A DNA stretch of 64,000 bases, taken from the NCBI GenBank assembly GCA_037043015.1, contig CM073324.1, positions 10,747,013 through 10,811,012 on the forward strand, in the 5' to 3' direction. The position numbers were made by a program, and so were the translations under genes. Every line of letters starts with the position of its first letter. The first letter of the stretch is position 1. Below are positions 12,088 to 21,400 of this stretch, piece by piece. Under the pieces are notes generated by a model that saw only the letters and a program-made list of their open reading frames with translations, made no database searches and was not told the origin of the DNA. Source of the stretch: Bryum argenteum. Lineage: Eukaryota; Streptophyta; Bryopsida; Bryales; Bryaceae.

Positions 12088-12407
12088 AACTTAATGGAGA
12101 AAAGAAGAAAAGAGTTTTGGCCAAGAGTGCCTATGACCGTGGATCTTTGGAATGTAAGATATTATTAATAGAAGATTCTCGTTATATTTAGGGAGACCAA
12201 TTTTGAGTTTGTAGTGTAGTAAAAATTATAACACCTATTACCGTGGACAAATCTAAGAACATAAAACTCTAAATCCATTAACAAAACTTATTGGTCCACT
12301 AGAATTATGCTAGAAGTGTGCGAAAGAAAGGTGTGAAGCGATATATAATCAAATCCAATCAAATCAAATCAAACGAAAACAACAAATGTCGGAAAAGACT
12401 TTCAAAC

Positions 12408-15400
12408 TCAAGAGATGCTATAATCGCTACTACTCTCTGATCTCGAGGACTCAGAATCTCCTACTACAGCCTCTGTATTCATAAACACAAGGGCCCTAGG
12501 ATCACAAGTAGCGGCTCGACTAGGAACATATCTAACGACGCCGGATTGAAACGCTTGTGCTAAATCTTCAGCATATTGTGGAAGAACATATGCTTGAATC
12601 GGACTCGAGTGCACATGCCACGATGGAATGGGATGAGATCTTGATAGATGAAGCTGTGTTGATGCAACTACACTGCAATATCAACCAAATACTAGTTAAT
12701 AACAGTACGGATAGATGCATATAAAGAACGACGGTAGGAAACAAAAAATAGGAAATTTAGAGTAAGACTTACTTACAATCAAAGCGGTTGCGCCTTGGCT
12801 TCTTGGTGCGCGGTTCATCGGTTGCTGGAGGTCTGGGATGGCGAGAAGGAGGCCCGAAAAGAGGTTTTCCCGCAACATATGGAGCTACAAGTGCGTTGAA
12901 GATAAGAGCGTCGTCTTCAAACGCCAATACATGACGACCAATAAGCTGACAAGCCTTAATAGTAGCCCCTGTAATTAAGAAAAATGAAATTAGAAAGGGA
13001 AATGAGACTCAATACGGAATGCGAGATGATACAAAATACGAACCTAATCAGTCTATGCTTACCTGTTCCTGCCTTCCAGTCGAGGACTATATCTCCAGGC
13101 TTGGTAAGCTGCTCAATGAGTATCCGCAGAAACAAAGGGTCCTTCTCTCTTGGTCCTCTCCATGGAACACTTCCATTCATTAATTGAGTCTCCGTCTTTG
13201 TAAAGTTGAAGAGTGCATCAGATTTTGTGAGATTAACAAAATCGTTGGACATTTCGCAATTCTCAGTATGGAAGGAGAATTTGGATGTCACGTCGCCACC
13301 ACGAACGAAGAGGTGAATCCAGAACCGAATAGACTGAAATCATCCAAAGGATGTAAGGAAGCATGGACACGGTGTAAAAAACATCACTATAGACTATGAA
13401 AACGTGATCAAGAAATAGTTAAGGGGAACAATACCGTTGAGTTAGGATCCCTTGGAGAAGCCAAACTTAGTTCTTTGATGCCCCACCAGTCTTTGGCCAT
13501 AACCAAGTCGTAATTATCAGCCAAATCGAATACCTCCGTAAAGAGGTCTCGATCATCGTAGTGGAAAAGGAGAAGAGCGCCATCATTCTGCAAATACATC
13601 CTTGCGAATTCAAAGATGGACTCGACATACCCCGCTTCCCGTGAGTTCCAAGAAGGAACTGTTGAAAACGGATTAGAAATTGTTGGCACGGGTAGATTCT
13701 CAGGGATGTCCGCAATGATCAGGTCGATCCCAGAATGCTTCTCATTCATGCACTGTACCGAAACTTGTGTTTGGCGGCCTTTTCCAACCTGAAAGATAGC
13801 AGTAAGCCAAGTTATACTTTGGAATGTTCAAATAACTCCAACACACAAGACCAATCAAAGTTCTGCATCGTACCTTGCGAATGAAGTCTTGAAACTCAAC
13901 CCATCTTGGATCGCCACCATTGAGCTGGTAGTTCTTCAAGTGCGAAGTCATCAATGACTCCACTGAGTTGTTGGAGATAAAAATCTCGGCTGAATTTGGA
14001 ATCATGGGTGAAGAGATAGTCGTGGGAATTTGCTTTGCCTTCCTCTGCTCAATGAGACCTTTGAAAGACTCTAATGCGTTGACCAAAGAAGGCACGGTGG
14101 AAGAAGAGGGACAAGGTAAACTAAGGATTTGAAATTGCGACTCTGTGCCTTGCCCAGGCCCATGCGCGGTGGACTCCGCCTGAGTTTGTTCGGATGCTTG
14201 AGGTTGCGTAGGATGAGCCGCTTCTGAAGCAGCGCGCAAGCGACGCCCTCTCCTAGACTTTGGCGGTGGAGCAGATGACTGATCTTGCTGTTCGTCGTCG
14301 TCCTCTATAACTTGCACAGATTCTTCGACCCCTACGGGTAACTGCACTCCGCCATCATGAATAGACTTCACTTCCGCCTCAGAATCAATGACAAATCCAC
14401 GATTACAATTGAGGTACCAGCACCCGGCTTCTAAATGTGGTGGTTTGAACCTTTTCAACTGAACAGCAGTGTAGATACACTGGTCTGAACCTTTTTGAAT
14501 CCATGCCGCAAAGTACTTTGGGAGCTCCTGTACATCAATGGCACCTTTCGGAATTAGCTCCCTCTTGAAGTACCTGAACGATTACAAAGACAGATTGTTA
14601 TAGTCATAAAAAGGTAACAGAATTAAGAAGGCGAATAGGTTCAAAATGCAGAAGAGGTAGTCTTAGTAATCATACCGATACGTAACCCTCTTGACAACCT
14701 CAACTGTTCCCGGAAATTTGCTGAAATTGCACTTTTTATCAAAAACCTTCTCAGGCCGAGGACCAAGAAACGTTGGAAAGGCCTTCTCCCATAAAAGGAT
14801 ACGCCAACTTTCGACATAAGAATCTGGTCGCTGAACGTCTGGAGATGCCTTCCAATTGATGGTGAGCTTCTCCGCCTTGCATATGTCCTCGAACTCACGT
14901 ACAACAACTTCCTCCAACTAGAAGATGCAATTCAATTACTTAGAGTGTTCAAGGAGATGAAAATACAAAAAGCCAGAAGATATTCATCACAGTAATGGTT
15001 TTGAAAGACTATACCCCCGCCCAAAATGCAGCCTTGTTCAACCATGGGTCGAGGTCAGCTTCCTTGAATTCTGGCGGGAGAAATCTATACGAAACCCGCG
15101 AACTAGGGGAAGAGTTCCACCACCTTAGCCAACGCGCTTTGTATTTGGCTTCCACATTAGCAGGAACAATCTTCTGGAGCTTATCAAGTGTCATCTGAGG
15201 TTTTTGAAATTCACTAAAATGCCGATTGATCTGGAAGAATAACATCACACAACCACGTAGATAAATTGACTGATAGTAAACTATAAACAATGTAACTACT
15301 GTAGTAGTGTGAAGAGTCACTTCGCCAAGAAAGTCGTCGCCATTTTTGGGATTTGCGATGGCCAAATACTTGGTGAAGTCTTTTTTCTTAATGGAATCGA

Positions 15401-18400
15401 CCATGTTATCCGCTGCCAATGTCATCGCTTCCCAAATTCCAGTAGCAGTTTGATCCTCCTTGGGTGTTTTTTCAGTGTATGCCCTAGCGGCGTCATCCGA
15501 AGCTGCGGCAATCTCCCGCTGTAAAACGAAAATAAATTTAGAAACGAATTCAAACAATGCATACATCTACGGAACAAATGATAATGAAGTATTGAATGAA
15601 TACTTACTCGGTAAAGGAACGCAATGAATATTTTTGTTGTCAATGAAAACCATCTCGGATTAGATGGCTTGTTAGTCAAACAGATCCGGTACTCATCCGG
15701 AGTAAGGAGATCTCTGAATTCCTCCAACTTCATCGAACCAAATGATCGAATGCGGAAAAGCTTTGCTGGGAGATTACTCTTCACGTGATCATTTTCAGTA
15801 GACCTACACAGAAAAGAAGATAATTAGCAATACTGGTATTAAAACAAACCTCGCATTCAAGAGTGTAGATGAAAAGTAAGAGGTAGAAAGGGGTACACAC
15901 TTACCAGTTTATATCGTGCATTGCATGAAGAAGGTTGCCAACTTTGCCACGGGGATCTAGAAGAATGCAATGCACAGAGATGTGCCAATCCGAATCCTCG
16001 CCATGATAATTGTTAATATGTCTTAACCATGCATGGAGGCGATGGTTACCTTCCCAAACGAAGAACATCTTTCCATAGAATTGCCGAAGATCAGAATCAC
16101 CTTGAAGCTCTTCTTCGAAAGCTTGGTTCGCCGATTGCCAAAGTGGGCTCCAACGAGACTTAACCTCGTCTGTAACATCTGATGACAACTCCTCGTTGTT
16201 GTACATAGAAATGTACATGACGCGGTCTCCGTCTCGATAGCCCTTCACAAACTCCCTCTCGAGATGTTGTATTCCCATTTCACCAATTGGTCTCACCTTG
16301 GCCAATGATATCATCCGACACAAGGGAACAAGCAACCGCGACTTCTTCAAGGGTTGAATTCGAAGGCTGTTGATGGCGTTGATTGAATCCACCTTGTGTT
16401 GTGTTCGATGCCGCACTTCGCTTTCAAGAGCGTTGTTCAAGTCAATGGGACAGGAAGTTGCTGGCAACACGTCTTGAGTTTGAAATTCCTGCCAAATATT
16501 ATACAATTAAATATTGAATCTCAACTCATCGAAAAGTGAAAACATTAGAGAAAATCATACTGAAAGAATCACGAAATCATCTTGTTAATAAAAGTGTTAG
16601 TAAAAGTCTCATTTCAAATTCGTTGAGCCACATATGACCAAATCATGTACGCCTTTTAACGACCAAGCGATTAAAGAAGTGAACGGAAAGAAAATTGAAG
16701 CTATAAATGTACCACCTCACAAAATTCTAAAGTTCGAATCACTTTAAATACCTCAGTTTCCTTCGGAATCTGGGCATGGTCTTCAGACTCCGTGATGTGA
16801 TGAGACGACTCCTAAAAGAGAACATCAACAAAATATTAAAAACAATTGAGAGCATAGTAAAGAAAGCCACATTGTATTGTCTATAATGTGAGAACCATTC
16901 TACAGAAGTAAATCATTATATAAAAATATGGCACGGTCCGGTTGAGCATCGAGGGGGGAACGCGAACACGACGACAAGGTCCCACAACCCCTGCTTCGCC
17001 CTCGCGGCCCTCTGTCTGCTCCGACGGTGGGTTTGCAAGCACGATGACAATTCCAAAGGCGGCTACTCGAGGCGAACGCGGTGACGACGACAAGACCGCA
17101 CACAACCTCTTATTCGCCCTCGCGGCCCTCTGTCTGCTCCGACAGTGGGTTTGCAGGCTCGGTGACGATTCAAAAACCGTCTCAAGAGGGTGAACGCCAT
17201 GACAACGACGAGACCGCACAGAGCCCCGGATTTGCCCTCGCGGCCCACTGTCTGCTCCGACAGTGGGTATGCAGGCTCGGTGATTCGCCCTCGCCGCCCA
17301 CTGTCTGCTCCGACAGTGGATTTTCAAGCTCTATGATTTGCCCTCGCCCCCCACTGTCTGCTCCGACAGTGGGTTTGCAGGCTCAGTGATTCGCCCTCGC
17401 AGCCCACTTGCGGCCCACTGTCTGCTCCGACAGTGGGTATGCAGGCTCGGCGACAGTAGCTCTTCATCGGCACGGTGAATGCTCGACCTAGTCCCAAGTC
17501 TGCAATCTTGACACGGCGAGTTTGCTTATCCACCAACAAGTTCTGTAGCTTCAAATCCCTGACACGCCAAGTACGCAAATCAATACAACAAAGAGCGAGC
17601 AAAACATGTCAAAGCTACCTTTAACATCCGATTTCAAGAATCAGCACAAAATGTGGTTGAAAAACGAACACTATCTTGGACATGTGCATCACTTGACAAT
17701 GAGCCAAACCTTTGGTGCATAGCTGATACATGAAACTCTTCAATGATCATATCGACACAAGAACATTATTCTCAAAGAAAAAGCCTCCAATCGTTGCTCT
17801 TTCGAATACTATTGTAACTTGTGAGCCTCGGACGGCGCTAATGTCAAGGCCAACGACGCTAAGCCCAAGAGACATCCCGAGGCCTCCATTGAGGAAACTC
17901 ATGCCAATCACGGTGTTGGCTGACTCCAGGCCAGATGGTCTCGTTGGGAGTACTTAAAAGCCTACATACAACCACAATTTTGAAGATCAGCACTCGCCAA
18001 CGTTTTGTCTCTTCCGAGACGGTCAATCAAAACTGCCCGAATCTTGTAATCGACAAAGAAGAGAATAGATCTGCTCTACCAGAGTTGAAATTTCTCTGCG
18101 CACTAATTAGCATTGCGGCGAGTTCAATTAGCGGCCCACTATCTGCTCCGACAGTGGGTTTGGAGGCTCGGTGATTCTCCCACGCGGCCCACTGTCTGCT
18201 CCGACAGCCGGTGGGTATGCAGGCTCGGTGATTCGCCCTTGCAGCCCACTCGCGGCCCACTGTCTGCTCCGACATTGGGTTTTCAAGCTCTATGATTTGC
18301 CCTCGCCCCCCCACCGTGCGCTCCCGACACGGTGGGTTTTGCGAGCTCGATGATTCGCCCTCGCAGCCCACTTGCGGCCCACTGTCTGCTCCGACAGTGG

Positions 18401-21400
18401 GTATGCAGGCTCGGCGACAGTAGCTCTTCATCGGCACGGTGAATGCTCGACCTAGTCCCAAGTCTGCAATCTTGACACGGCGAGTTTGCTTATCCACCAA
18501 CAAGTTACGTAGCTTCAAATCCCCGACACGCCAAGTACGCAAATCAATACAACAAAGAGCGAGCAAAACATGTCAAAGCTACCTTTAACATCCGATTTCA
18601 AGAATCAGCACAAAATGTGGTTGAAAAACGAACACTATCTTGGACATGTGCATCACTTGACAATGAGCCAAACCTTTGGTGCATAGCTGATACATGAAAC
18701 TCTTCAATGATCATATCGACACAAGAACATTATTCTCAAAGAAAAAGCCTCCAATCGTTGCTCTTTCGAATACTATTGTAACTTGTGAGCCTCGGACGGC
18801 GCTAATGTCAAGGCCAACGACGCTAAGCCCAAGAGACAGATCCTGAGGCCTCCATTGAGGAAACTCATGCCAATCACGGTGTTGGCTGACTCCAGGCCAG
18901 ATGGTCTCGTTGGGAGTACTTAAAAGCCTACATACAACCACAATTTTGAAGATCAGCACTCGCCAACGTTTTGTCTCTTCCGAGACGGTCAATCAAAACT
19001 GCCCGAATCTTGTAATCGACAAAGAAGAGAATAGATCTGCTCTACCAGAGTTGAAATTTCTCTGCACTAATTAGCATTGCGGCGAGTTCAATTAGCGGCC
19101 CACTATCTGCTCCGACAGTGGGTTTGGAGGCTCGGTGATTCTCCCACGCGGCCCACTGTCTGCTCCGACAGTGGGTATGCAGGCTCGGTGATTCGCCCTT
19201 GCAGCCCACTCGCGGCCCACTGTCTGCTCCGACATTGGGTTTTCAAGCTCTATGATTTGCCCTCGCCCCCCACTGTCTGCTCCGACAGTGGGTTTGCAGG
19301 CTCAGTGATTCGCCCTCGCAGCCCACTTGCGGCCCACTGTCTGCTCCGACAGTGGGTATGCAGGCTCGGCGACAGTAGCTCTTCATCGGCACGGTGAATG
19401 CTCGACCTAGTCCCAAGTCTGCAATCTTGACACGGCGAGTTTGCTTATCCACCAACAAGTTCTGTAGCTTCAAATCCCTGACACGCCAAGTACGCAAATC
19501 AATACAACAAAGAGCGAGCAAAACATGTCAAAGCTACCTTTAACATCCGATTTCAAGAATCAGCACAAAATGTGGTTGAAAAACGAACACTATCTTGGAC
19601 ATGTGCATCACTTGACAATGAGCCAAACCTTTGGTGCATAGCTGATACATGAAACTCTTCAATGATCATATCGACACAAGAACATTATTCTCAAAGAAAA
19701 AGCCTCCAATCGTTGCTCTTTCGAATACTATTGTAACTTGTGAGCCTCGGACGGCGCTAATGTCAAGGCCAACGACGCTAAGCCCAAGAGACAGATCCTG
19801 AGGCCTCCATTGAGGAAACTCATGCCAATCACGGTGTTGGCTGACTCCAGGCCAGATGGTCTCATTGGGAGTACTTAAAAGCCTACATACAACCACAATT
19901 TTGAAGATCAGCACTCGCCAACGTTTTGTCTCTTCCGAGACGGTCAATCAAAACTGCCCGAATCTTGTAATCGACAAAGAAGAGAATAGATCTGCTCTAC
20001 CAGAGTTGAAATTTCTCTGCACTAATTAGCATTGCGGCGAGTTCAATTAGCGGCCCACTATCTGCTCCGACAGTGGGTTTGGAGGCTCGGTGATTCTCCC
20101 ACGCGGCCCACTGTCTGCTCCGACAGTGGGTATGCAGGCTCGGTGATTCGCCCTTGCAGCCCACTCGCGCCCACCACCGTCTCCTCCGACATTGGGTTTT
20201 CAAGCTCTATGATTTGCCCTCGCCCCCCACTGTCTGCTCCGACAGTGGGTTTGCAGGCTCAGTGATTCGCCCTCGCAGCCCACTTGCGGCCCACTGTCTG
20301 CTCCGACAGTGGGTATGCAGGCTCGGCGACAGTAGCTCTTCATCGGCACGGTGAATGCTCGACCTAGTCCCAAGTCTGCAATCTTGACACGGCGAGTTTG
20401 CTTATCCACCAACAAGTTCTGTAGCTTCAAATCCCTGACACGCCAAGTACGCAAATCAATACAACAAAGAGCGAGCAAAACATGTCAAAGCTACCTTTAA
20501 CATCCGATTTCAAGAATCAACACAAAATGTGGTTGAAAAACGGACATTATCTTGGACATGTGCATCACTTGACAATGAGCCAAACCTTTGGTGCACAGCT
20601 GATACATGAAACTCTTCAATGATCATATCGACACAAGAACATTATTCTCCAAGAAAAAGCCTCCAATCGTTGTCGCCTTAGTTGTGCAACATCACATCAG
20701 TATGCAAATCTCTGACAACGTTACTTCTAGTAACAAGTCAGAGGTTGTTCAAGTTGCGTTTTCCGTCGTCGAAATCAAGTTGTTCCGTGACGACTACTTT
20801 TGGACTCGAACACAAAAGCAGAAAATGTGGTTTCTTTGTATTGTTCTACAGAGTCTGTTGTAACGCCTTCACACTTCTGAAATTATATCAATATGAGATA
20901 CTGACTGATTCTACCTGCACGAGTATGGCGTCTCCTGAAGGTATAGACTTCAAGAAATTTCCTCCGACGTGCTCCACACCTGCAAGTCCGCAATTGCTCA
21001 TTAGTATTCGCATGCACCACGCACCGTGGGTGTAGCAAACTGCAAATGTGAAGTGTTAATTGAAAACTCTGATTGCAGCTTAGTCGTAGCTCGCTCACTC
21101 ACCTGGGATGTCGGGGGCTGTGAGCACGACGTGGGATAGATCCAAATTGAAGCTGCGGATGTGCGGGCTCGCGGCCACTACGAGAGCCAATGCGCCTCCC
21201 ACGCCTTTCTAATATCCACGAAGCCTTTCACATCCTTGAAGCCGTCGTAGTGGTGCGCGATGACGCTGTTCTGTAGCTCGGACCAACTCCGCATGGCATT
21301 ATTGAATTTCACATTGCACTTGGGATCCGCATTCGCGTGCCCTAGTAGTCATCCGCCCCAAACGCAAACTTGTACGCATTCGAATCCTCCTCCACTATCC

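Noticed and set aside
16942-17389. Protein-coding genes in the hairpin repeat blocks on either strand
   Set aside because: The long frames come from GC-rich tandem repeats translated in several frames; no start context or family similarity.
16985-20330. CRISPR-like array of regularly repeated palindromes
   Set aside because: The repeats are a hairpin minisatellite inside a plant transposon intron; spacing is irregular, spacers are not unique, and no cas genes exist.
17461-20478. A functional CDKB kinase gene family
   Set aside because: Each unit lacks the N-lobe, activation-loop and most C-lobe exons and has replaced motifs.
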